DNA of 64,000 nucleotides from Ruegeria atlantica (lineage in GTDB: Bacteria; Pseudomonadota; Alphaproteobacteria; Rhodobacterales; Rhodobacteraceae), in NCBI GenBank assembly GCA_013032095.1, contig WQBJ01000015.1, positions 45,010 through 109,009 of the forward strand, in the 5' to 3' direction. Shown in pieces: positions 57,089-64,000 of this stretch. Under the pieces are notes generated by a model. It was given only the letters and a program-made list of their open reading frames with translations. It was not told the origin of the DNA and searched no databases. A program made the position numbers and the translations under genes. How positions within the stretch are numbered: the stretch's first letter is position 1; the number at the start of each line of letters is the position of its first letter.

Positions 57089-58411
57089 ATGCCAGATCAA
57101 TCTGGCCGACCAACACTGCTTTACTATCTGTATTGCGGTCTGACCTGTGTTGCAGCCCCTCTGGTCTGGCGCACGGTGCGGAACAAACTGCAAGCTGCCA
57201 ACGTCCCGGAACAACGCCAACAAGAGAGGCTGGGTCATGCCAGCCTGCCCCGCCCTGCAGGGCAACTGATCTGGTTTCACGCCGCCAGCGTTGGAGAGAC
57301 GCTCTCGGTCATCAGCCTGATTAAACGATTGGGCGAACGCCTGCCCGAAGCCGAATTTCTGATCACTTCAGGGACGCCTACCTCAGCCGCTCTGATCGAA
57401 AAACGCATGCCACCAAAGGCGCGCCATCAATACCCTCCTTTGGACACCGCAGGCCCCGTCCGACGATTTCTGGACCACTGGCGTCCGGATGCGGGTATTT
57501 TCGTGGAAAGTGAAATCTGGCCCCGTCTGATTGTCGAGGGCGCTACACGTGGTACTCCCCTGGCGCTGCTCAACGCCCGCCTCTCAGATAAATCCGTCGA
57601 TGGCTGGAAAAAGCGCCCGAAAACAGCGCGGTTCATTCTGGACCACTTCCGCCTGTTCCTGACCCAAAATGACAAGACGGCCCAGAACCTGATCTCGATG
57701 GGAGCGCACCCCGACCTTGTCCAACCTGGCACGAACCTCAAGGCTATGTCCGATCCACTGCCCGTCGATCAGGCCACCCTGTCGGACATCCGCGTACAGA
57801 TCGGAAACCGCCCCGTGTGGATCGCCAGTTCCACCCATGCAGGCGAAGAAGAAACTGTTCTCGCCGCACATGCCGCACTAATCAAACGTTGGCCTGATTT
57901 ACTGTTGCTACTGATCCCGCGTCACCCTGAGCGCAGTGCCGACGTGGCGGCTTTGGTAAAGCAGGCTGGGTTCAACGCAGCCATTCGGTCAAAAGGTGAC
58001 GAGATCACCGACCATGCACATGTTTATGTGGCCGACACCCTGGGTGAAACTGGCACATGGTATGCCCTTTGCCCCATCGTATTCCTGGGGGGCTCGCTTA
58101 AGGAAATCGGCGGCCACAACCCGTTTGAACCCGCGCAAGCCGGTGCCGCCGTCATCACCGGACCGGGCTATTTCAACTTCGCCGAAACCTTCGCGCCGCT
58201 GATCGAAACCGGCGGGGCACTGCAAGTCCAATCCGCCCCCGAGCTGGCTGAGGCCGTGGCCACGTGGCTATCTGGCCCAACCGCATTGGATACCGCTCGC
58301 ACTGCTGCCAAATCCTGCGTGAACACCCAGAAATCTGCACTGGACGCGATCGTGGACACCCTTTGTATCAAACTTAACCTGACATCCCCGGATCCAACTT
58401 CATCTGGCTAG
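57089..58411 (+). CDS. waaA: 3-deoxy-D-manno-octulosonic acid transferase
   Basis: 440 residues. One N-terminal membrane anchor (YYLYCGLTCVAAPLVW) precedes a GT-B fold: WFHAASVGETLSVISLI with the acceptor-binding glutamate, GIFVESEIWPRLI, ARLSDKS, and donor-site segments IPRHPERSADV and FLGGSLKEIGGHNPFEPAQAG. It adds Kdo to lipid A. It starts one base after the moaA stop, so it is probably co-transcribed with it. Confidence 0.94.
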   Translation: MPDQSGRPTLLYYLYCGLTCVAAPLVWRTVRNKLQAANVPEQRQQERLGHASLPRPAGQLIWFHAASVGETLSVISLIKRLGERLPEAEFLITSGTPTSAALIEKRMPPKARHQYPPLDTAGPVRRFLDHWRPDAGIFVESEIWPRLIVEGATRGTPLALLNARLSDKSVDGWKKRPKTARFILDHFRLFLTQNDKTAQNLISMGAHPDLVQPGTNLKAMSDPLPVDQATLSDIRVQIGNRPVWIASSTHAGEEETVLAAHAALIKRWPDLLLLLIPRHPERSADVAALVKQAGFNAAIRSKGDEITDHAHVYVADTLGETGTWYALCPIVFLGGSLKEIGGHNPFEPAQAGAAVITGPGYFNFAETFAPLIETGGALQVQSAPELAEAVATWLSGPTALDTARTAAKSCVNTQKSALDAIVDTLCIKLNLTSPDPTSSG

Positions 58412-58446
58412 AAATATCCCGGGGGTGCGGGGGCAGAGCCCCCGCC
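58410..58446. repeat. GC-rich intergenic dyad (GCGGGGGC-aga-GCCCCCGC)
   Basis: A perfect 8-bp stem with a three-base loop at 58427-58445, preceded by GAAATATCCCGGGGGT. It lies between the converging waaA and M20 genes and can form a strong hairpin on either strand. There is no U-tract. I recall similar sequence as a recurrent intergenic element in Rhodobacteraceae; within this window it occurs once. Confidence 0.5.
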
Positions 58447-58453
58447 CTCTCGA

Positions 58454-59617
58454 TTAAGCCGCTGGCATCCGCTGTTCAACAATTTCAGCCCACCAGCTAC
58501 ACCCGGCCGGAATAGCTTCATCGTTGAAATTGTACTCCGGGTGATGCACCGCCGCCGTATCGCCGTTGCCGACCAGAATATATGCGCCGGGTCGCTCTTC
58601 GAGCATAAAGGCAAAATCCTCACCGCCCATGATCAAGGGTGCTTCGTCACACTTGCCAGACACGGACCGCGCAACATCTGCGGCAAAATCGGTCTGCTCA
58701 TCGCTGTTCACCATCACCGGATAGCCTCGGTAATAGGTTACTTCGACCGTACCGCCAAATGTCACCGCGACACCCTTGCAGATCTCTTTGATGCGCTTCT
58801 CCGCCAGATCCCGCATCTCTGTGCTCATCGTGCGGACAGTGCCTCTGAGATGCACAGTCTGTGGGATCACGTTGAACGCTGTGGACGAGGTCTCAAAAGA
58901 CGTGACCGAGACCACAACCTGATCCACCGGATCGGCGTTACGCGCCGCAACCGTCTGCAATGCAAGAACCGCCTGCGCCGCCATCACGGTTGTATCCACC
59001 GTTTCATGCGGTTTGGCCGCATGCCCCCCTTTGCCCTCGAAAGTGATGTCGAACTGATCCGTAGCCGCAAAAAACGCGCCCGGACGAATGGCAAAACTGC
59101 CCACAGGACGCCCCGGCCAGTTGTGCATGCCATAGACCTCTTGAATTCCCCAGCGGTCCATCATGCCGTCGTCGCACATCTCGCGCCCACCTCCGCCACC
59201 CTCTTCTGCGGGTTGAAAGATCACCACGACCGTGCCGTCGAAATTCCGGGTCTCCGAGAGGTATTTCGCCGCGCCCAACAACATCGCCGTATGCCCGTCA
59301 TGGCCACAGGCATGCATCGCCCCGTCTGTCTTCGAGGCATAGTCCAGCCCCGTCGCCTCATGAATCGGTAGAGCGTCCATGTCTGCCCGCAGACCAATTA
59401 CCTTGCCGCCGGTATCGACCTTTCCCTTGATCACCCCGACAACCCCGGTTCGACCAATGCCAGTCACGACCTCATCGCAACCGAACTCTTTAAGTTTCTC
59501 AGCCACCAAAGCGCTGGTGCGATGCGTTTCAAACAGAATTTCGGGGTTTTCGTGAATATCACGCCGCCATTCAGTGATTTCACCCTGCAATTCAGCAAAA
59601 CGGTTTTTGATCGGCAT
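58454..59617 (-). CDS. M20-family amidohydrolase (hippurate hydrolase/aminoacylase-like)
   Basis: 387 residues. Metal-binding motifs of the HipO/ILR1 group: GLRADMDALPI, HACGHDGHTAML, QPAEEGGGG with the catalytic glutamate, GMHNWP and the C-terminal MGGEDFAFMLEERPGAYILVGNG. A dimerisation domain starts near 185 (FEGKGGHAAKPHE). It removes N-acyl groups from amino acids; the exact substrate is unknown. Transcribed with or near the MFS gene 60 bp upstream, which could move the product. Confidence 0.9.
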   Translation of the reverse strand: MPIKNRFAELQGEITEWRRDIHENPEILFETHRTSALVAEKLKEFGCDEVVTGIGRTGVVGVIKGKVDTGGKVIGLRADMDALPIHEATGLDYASKTDGAMHACGHDGHTAMLLGAAKYLSETRNFDGTVVVIFQPAEEGGGGGREMCDDGMMDRWGIQEVYGMHNWPGRPVGSFAIRPGAFFAATDQFDITFEGKGGHAAKPHETVDTTVMAAQAVLALQTVAARNADPVDQVVVSVTSFETSSTAFNVIPQTVHLRGTVRTMSTEMRDLAEKRIKEICKGVAVTFGGTVEVTYYRGYPVMVNSDEQTDFAADVARSVSGKCDEAPLIMGGEDFAFMLEERPGAYILVGNGDTAAVHHPEYNFNDEAIPAGCSWWAEIVEQRMPAA

Positions 59618-59677
59618 AGTCTTCTCCCATCTTTCTCTCTTGGCCGGGATTCTGGCCCCAGAGGCATAGTCGTAAGG

Positions 59678-60820
59678 TCAGTCCAAAGAGGCAGGCCTAA
59701 GCGCGCCGGACAACAGGACAATCAGGACGGCCAAAGGCAACAAAGCCGCGAACGCCAAGCGTAATGTAAGCATCTCGGCCAGAAACCCAATAAGCGGCGG
59801 ACCAATCAGTAACCCTCCGTACCCCAATGTCGCCACACTGGCGATGGCCTGCCCCGGCGGCACGTGCGGATCACTGGCAGCCCGACTAAAGGCCAGCGGC
59901 ATTATCACGGCATAACCGACACCCATGAGGGCGAAACCCGCCAGCGCCAATCCTGCTTCGGCTGCGGAAACCACAGTGAACACACCCAGAACAGCGCAGA
60001 TACCCCCAAAACGTGCGGTCGAGACCGCTCCGAACCGGGCGATGACAAAGCCACCCGCCAATCGAAAAGCAACCATTGTCACCGAAAACACCGCGTATCC
60101 CAGCGCCGCGACGCTCTCAGCGGCTTCGGTCACATCGCGCAGGAATATTGCGCTCCAATCCGCCACTGCCCCTTCCCCCAACGCGCCGCACAATGCTGTA
60201 AACCCGACAAGGATCAGCGCACCGGACGGCAAGGCGAAAACAGCACCGCCCTTGGAAGCGGCCCGACGCGAGGTCCATCGCACCCACGACAGGGCCAGCG
60301 CCAACGCCACGACGACGCCACCGGCCAGAAGAAAGTGCTGCATCACCGTCAGCCCCATCTGAACCGCCCCGTATCCGCTAAGGGCTCCCAACCCAGCCCC
60401 GAGACTCCACATAGCGTGGAACGAAGACATGACGGGTTTGCCATAGGCCTGTTCAACTTCGGCCGCCCAGGCATTCATGGCGACATCCATCGAGCCATGA
60501 AAGGCACCGAACACAAACAGGAATGCTGCCAGTGCCCAAAACCCGTCAGCCATGGCCAGCAGGATCAGAGACAACGTGTAAAGCACGGCGATGGCCCGAG
60601 TGATCGTCACGGCACCGAACCGGTCGGTCAGCCGCCCTGTCACCGGAAATGAGCACACGGCCCCCGCTGCCATGAACAGCAAACCATAGCCCAACGCTTC
60701 ATGCGACAGTTCCAGCCCATCTCGTACAGCGGGGATGCGCGACGCCCAGATGCCAAACAGCGCACCATTCAGGATAAACATGGCCGAAACGGCCCGCCAA
60801 GCAGCCAACAGTCCAATCAC
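59678..60820 (-). CDS. MFS transporter
   Basis: 380 residues from a GTG start with AGGG upstream. About twelve membrane helices in two halves. The FNGALFGIWASRIPAVRDGLELSHEALGYGLL start and GRLTDRFGAVTITR loop (motif A) are typical of the YbjJ-like MFS group. Substrate unknown; it lies just upstream of an M20 hydrolase on the same strand. Confidence 0.88.
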   Translation of the reverse strand: MIGLLAAWRAVSAMFILNGALFGIWASRIPAVRDGLELSHEALGYGLLFMAAGAVCSFPVTGRLTDRFGAVTITRAIAVLYTLSLILLAMADGFWALAAFLFVFGAFHGSMDVAMNAWAAEVEQAYGKPVMSSFHAMWSLGAGLGALSGYGAVQMGLTVMQHFLLAGGVVVALALALSWVRWTSRRAASKGGAVFALPSGALILVGFTALCGALGEGAVADWSAIFLRDVTEAAESVAALGYAVFSVTMVAFRLAGGFVIARFGAVSTARFGGICAVLGVFTVVSAAEAGLALAGFALMGVGYAVIMPLAFSRAASDPHVPPGQAIASVATLGYGGLLIGPPLIGFLAEMLTLRLAFAALLPLAVLIVLLSGALRPASLD

Positions 60821-60889
60821 CGGGAACCCTTCGCAGAATGCGTCAAACTCCCCTGTTCTACTGCCTTGATGCAGTTTGGCAATCGCTGA

Positions 60890-62167
60890 TCATTCCAAGC
60901 GTTTGCGGATTTGGCGGATAGCGAACCAAACTGACAGGACGACCGGGATCGTCACAACTGCGGTCAGCATACCTTTGCTGATCCCAGCCTTTGTAAGCGG
61001 GTAAAGAAGATAGGCGACCAGCGACACGGCGTAATAACTGATAGCAACGACCGACAGGCCCTCGACCGTATGCTGCAAGCGTAGCGCCAGATCAGCTCGG
61101 CGATCCATGCTTTCCAGCAGCGCCTGATTCTGAGCACTTCGCTCTACGTCCACGCGGGTCCGCAGCAACTCCCCCGCACGAATAGCCCTATCAGACAACG
61201 CCTGTAGGCGGCGTTCGGTCGATTTTACCGTCCGAATGGCCGGGTCATAGCGGCGCATCATGAAATCGGCGAAACTCTGACCGCCGTGAAACCGCTCTTC
61301 CCGCAAGACCTCAATCCGCTGGTTTACGATCGCCTCATAAGCCCCTGTGGCTCCGAAGCGGAAAGAACATTGCGCCGAGAGGGTCTCAAGCTCGGTTGAC
61401 GTAGACAGCAGATCAGGCAGCAGCTCGTCCGGAAGGGCTGCATTGTCGGTCATCTGTCCCATCAGTTCAGTCAGTTTGCCGTCCAGTTCACCGATTCTGG
61501 GGGTTAGTTGTTTCACGCGGGCAAAACCCAACATAGACATGGCCTTATAGGTCTCAATCTCGCACAGGCGTTGGATAACGCGCCCTGTCCTGCGCCGCCC
61601 GGTGCCCTTGGTAACAAAAAGCGCAAACCTCATGTGCCCGGCTGGGTCGATGCGAAAATCACTGGCGCAGATTGCGGAATCGTCCAGAACCCGCGCAACC
61701 GCAAGGCTTTCGGGCTCAAACCAATCCCCCAGAGAAGACCTGATCACGTCGTCCTCTTGCCGCTCGATCACGCGGATCATAGCCGAGGTAACGCGCTGAC
61801 CTGGACTGGCCATCAGCCAATCAGGAGGGAAGACCTCAAAATCCGCTGGGTTAAACGGGCGGTCGCTGACATTCTGGGTAATCGCCGTATAGGTCACGAA
61901 CTCAGTGTGTTGTTCCCACTTCAGCCAATGGCGCCCAATCTGCCCAGCATAGTGCGTGGCCTGAGGCTGCGGATGCTGAGCGCCGTGGCGATCCAGCAGG
62001 CTGATAAGATGCGCCAGGTCCTCGTCCCGATCCCGAGCTACTGCAGCCACCGGTTTCTTGATCGCCAGGAAAATCACGGTACAAGGCGTATCGGCCACCG
62101 GAAATGGACGTGCGTGCAGCTCATTGGCCAGTGAATAGCGCAGGGGATGGTCGTCAATGGGCGTCAT
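60890..62167 (-). CDS. DUF3422 family membrane protein
   Basis: 425 residues from ATG 62167; an upstream start adds 12 residues over the promoter leader. N-terminal HPLRYSLANELHARPFPV and WLKWEQHTEFVTYT are the DUF3422 signatures. A long helical, probably coiled-coil region (~240-350) and two C-terminal membrane helices (~365-385 and ~396-414) follow. Function unknown. It has its own promoter. Confidence 0.88.
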   Translation of the reverse strand: MTPIDDHPLRYSLANELHARPFPVADTPCTVIFLAIKKPVAAVARDRDEDLAHLISLLDRHGAQHPQPQATHYAGQIGRHWLKWEQHTEFVTYTAITQNVSDRPFNPADFEVFPPDWLMASPGQRVTSAMIRVIERQEDDVIRSSLGDWFEPESLAVARVLDDSAICASDFRIDPAGHMRFALFVTKGTGRRRTGRVIQRLCEIETYKAMSMLGFARVKQLTPRIGELDGKLTELMGQMTDNAALPDELLPDLLSTSTELETLSAQCSFRFGATGAYEAIVNQRIEVLREERFHGGQSFADFMMRRYDPAIRTVKSTERRLQALSDRAIRAGELLRTRVDVERSAQNQALLESMDRRADLALRLQHTVEGLSVVAISYYAVSLVAYLLYPLTKAGISKGMLTAVVTIPVVLSVWFAIRQIRKRLE

Positions 62168-62191
62168 TATAGGCTCCGTTTCGTCCGGGGC

Positions 62192-62219
62192 ACTATACGA
62201 CACACCAAAAATACATCAA
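62192..62219 (-). promoter_or_regulatory. sigma-70-like promoter of the DUF3422 gene
   Basis: On the minus strand TTGATG (62219-62214) is separated by 16 bp from TATAGT (62197-62192), 25 bp before the DUF3422 ATG, in a markedly A+T-rich stretch. One of the best promoter matches in the window. Confidence 0.55.
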
Positions 62220-62274
62220 TTCTCTTTTTATTTCATATACTTACAGGGATACATCGGTATACAAACCCGCTATC

Positions 62275-62631
62275 TCATTGATTTGGCTGCCACAGTTCGA
62301 TGGGATTGCCCTCGGGGTCGTGAATGCGGGCGAACTTGCCGACCTCGCTATCCCATTCGGGATTGGTTTCCACGGCGATCCCGGCGGCCTCAAGTTGAGA
62401 GATTAACGCCGCCAGATCTTCCACACGGAAATTGATCATCCACTGCTGCTCGGACCGTCCGAAATATGCAGTATCCTGCGCAAAAGGGGCAAAGACCGTA
62501 TACCCCTCGCACTGCTTCCAAGGCGCGCGGTCGAAGTGGGTGACGCCCAAGTGTTCTTCGTACCACGCGCTCAACGCCTTTGGGTCGCGGGCGCGAAAAA
62601 ACACACCGCCTATGCCGTTCACTTTCTCCAT
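62275..62631 (-). CDS. VOC/glyoxalase-fold protein
   Basis: 118 residues from ATG 62631 after a strong AGGAGGT. Two beta-alpha-beta-beta-beta units: IGGVFFRARDPKALSAWYEEHLGV and FRVEDLAALISQLEAAGIAVE with the ending FARIHDPEGNPIELWQP. Members bind a metal and act on small thiol or lactam substrates; none is indicated here. It is between pntB and the DUF3422 gene on the same strand. Confidence 0.9.
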   Translation of the reverse strand: MEKVNGIGGVFFRARDPKALSAWYEEHLGVTHFDRAPWKQCEGYTVFAPFAQDTAYFGRSEQQWMINFRVEDLAALISQLEAAGIAVETNPEWDSEVGKFARIHDPEGNPIELWQPNQ

Positions 62632-62665
62632 GGGGCACCTCCTGAATAGCAGGATACAGCAAAAC

Positions 62666-62692
62666 AAAAAAAGGCGCCCGGTGGGGCGCCTT
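62666..62692 (-). terminator. intrinsic terminator after pntB
   Basis: AAGGCGCC pairs with GGCGCCTT over a six-base loop, and on the minus strand a run of seven T follows. It begins 22 bp after the pntB stop. On the plus strand it is also followed by four T. Confidence 0.88.
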
Positions 62693-62714
62693 TTGGTTTC
62701 ATTTATCCTGTCGC

Positions 62715-64000
62715 TCAATCGATCATGGGCAGGAGTTTGTCGAGCGACTGTTTGGCATCGCCGTAGAACATGCGGGTGTTCTCTTTGAAGAAGAGCGGGT
62801 TTTCGATGCCCGAATAACCGGTGCCCTGACCACGCTTGGACACGAACACCTGCTTGGCCTTCCAGCATTCCAGAACCGGCATCCCGGCGATGGGGCTGTT
62901 GGGATCTTCCTGTGCCGCGGGGTTCACGATGTCGTTCGAACCGATGACGATGGCCACATCCGTATCTGGGAAGTCGTCGTTGATTTCGTCCATCTCAAGA
63001 ACGATGTCATACGGCACCTTCGCCTCGGCCAGCAGCACGTTCATATGACCCGGCAGACGACCCGCAACGGGGTGGATCGCAAAACGCACCTCTTTGCCCT
63101 TGGCGCGCAGCTTGCGGACCAGTTCGGAGACCGACTGCTGCGCCTGCGCCACGGCCATCCCGTAGCCCGGGATGATGATCACGCTGTCAGCATCGTTCAA
63201 AGCGGCCGCAACTCCATCTGCGTCGATGGCCACCTGCTCGCCCTCAACCGCCATCTGCTCTCCCTGAGGACCACCAAAACCGCCCAGGATCACGCTGACA
63301 AAATGCCGGTTCATCGCCTTGCACATGATGTAAGACAGGATCGCACCTGACGAGCCGACCAGAGCTCCAACCACGATCAGCAGGTCGTTGCCCAGCGAGA
63401 AGCCGATAGCAGCAGCCGCCCAGCCCGAGTAGCTGTTCAGCATCGACACAACCACCGGCATGTCGGCGCCACCGATACCCATGATCAGGTGATAGCCGAT
63501 GAACAGAGCCGCCAGCGTCATCAGGAACAGTGGGAAGAAGCCGCCCGAAGCGGTGTACCAGATCAGGCAGATCAGCGAGAGACCCGCCGCCGCCGCGTTC
63601 AGCGCATGACCGCCGGGCAGCTTAGTCGCAGCCGAGGTCACCTTACCGGCCAGCTTGCCATAAGCCACGACCGAGCCGGTAAAGGTGATCGCACCGATGA
63701 AGACACCCAGGAACAGTTCCACGTGCAGGATTGACAGTTCCGCCGGGGTTTTCTTGGCGATCAGCTGCCCGAACCCACCGAGACCGGTGTACAGAACCTC
63801 TTTCGAAGCATCCGAGACCGCCATCACTTCAGCGACGTTCAGAACTTCGAAATGCGCGTTGAAGCCCACGAACACAGCCGCCAGACCGACCAGCGAGTGC
63901 ATCGCGGCCACCAGCTGCGGCATCTCGGTCATCTGCACGCGCTGTGCAACATACTGGCCAATGAAACCGCCACCGGCGATCAGCAGCAGCGACAGCAGCC
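62715..64000 (-). CDS. pntB: NAD(P) transhydrogenase subunit beta (5' end outside window)
   Basis: The frame continues past the right edge: the codons before the first in-window ATG (63938) read [14 protein letters not shown] and fit the family, so that ATG is internal. The visible part has the membrane domain (about eight helices, [27 protein letters not shown]) and the NADP-binding domain III ([47 protein letters not shown], and the C-terminal [14 protein letters not shown]). It uses the proton gradient to make NADPH from NADH. Confidence 0.95.
   Translation of the reverse strand, partial: LLSLLLIAGGGFIGQYVAQRVQMTEMPQLVAAMHSLVGLAAVFVGFNAHFEVLNVAEVMAVSDASKEVLYTGLGGFGQLIAKKTPAELSILHVELFLGVFIGAITFTGSVVAYGKLAGKVTSAATKLPGGHALNAAAAGLSLICLIWYTASGGFFPLFLMTLAALFIGYHLIMGIGGADMPVVVSMLNSYSGWAAAAIGFSLGNDLLIVVGALVGSSGAILSYIMCKAMNRHFVSVILGGFGGPQGEQMAVEGEQVAIDADGVAAALNDADSVIIIPGYGMAVAQAQQSVSELVRKLRAKGKEVRFAIHPVAGRLPGHMNVLLAEAKVPYDIVLEMDEINDDFPDTDVAIVIGSNDIVNPAAQEDPNSPIAGMPVLECWKAKQVFVSKRGQGTGYSGIENPLFFKENTRMFYGDAKQSLDKLLPMID

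Overview
The window comes from an alphaproteobacterium of the Rhodobacteraceae, most likely the marine Roseobacter group. The evidence is the protein families and their order: a nuo operon broken up by the accessory genes typical of this family, a NuoE with a C-terminal helix-hairpin-helix extension, nuoN followed by birA-coaX-RNase J, an ivd/mcc/HMG-CoA-lyase leucine cluster, and a non-pyrrolysine MttB homologue. I could not run a database search, so genus is not assigned. Almost all of it is chromosomal housekeeping DNA. Only the first ~1.6 kb looks accessory.

Layout. 1-1.6 kb: the 3' part of a large serine recombinase, a 21-bp phased TTCCCTG array and a tRNA-Ser(UGA). 1.9-9.3 kb (+): SPOR lipoprotein, D,D-carboxypeptidase, tmk, holB, TatD, a metallo-beta-lactamase-fold hydrolase (a tightly overlapping run), then an AEC permease and a CbiX-like protein. 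9.4-15.3 kb: signalling genes, with an H-NOX-like protein lacking the haem ligand next to an HNOBA-GGDEF cyclase, an MttB-family methyltransferase, a HAD phosphatase, DUF3572 and a PleD-like GGEEF protein whose receiver domains lack the phospho-acceptor. 15.3-17.2 kb (-): EF-hand protein, ECF sigma factor, putative anti-sigma factor and Spy/CpxP-like protein. 17.4-18.5 kb (+): DUF983 and NUDIX. 18.5-21.7 kb (-): birA, coaX, RNase J.

21.7-39.1 kb (-): the complete 14-gene complex I operon nuoA-N read right to left, with about eight extra genes between the subunits. It has a promoter-like sequence before nuoA and a strong intrinsic terminator after nuoN. 39.2-49.0 kb (-): leucine/isovalerate catabolism (ivd, acyl-CoA synthetase, mccB, mccA, HMG-CoA lyase, methylglutaconyl-CoA hydratase) with a macro-domain gene inside the operon, a palindromic operator over the ivd promoter, and an oppositely oriented ompW gene preceded by an FNR-type box.

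49.1-64 kb: DegT aminotransferase and a phosphoglycolate-phosphatase-like gene (-); glmU, glmS, a PNPOx-like protein and AlkD (+); a small lipoprotein (-); moaA and Kdo transferase (+); then M20 amidohydrolase, MFS transporter, DUF3422, VOC protein and pntB (-, running off the right edge).

The observations I would follow up first are the ligand-less H-NOX paired with an intact diguanylate cyclase, the macro-domain gene translationally embedded between the two methylcrotonyl-CoA carboxylase genes, the 21-bp phased array beside the recombinase, and birA starting directly behind the nuo terminator. No CRISPR array, complete IS element or prophage was seen.
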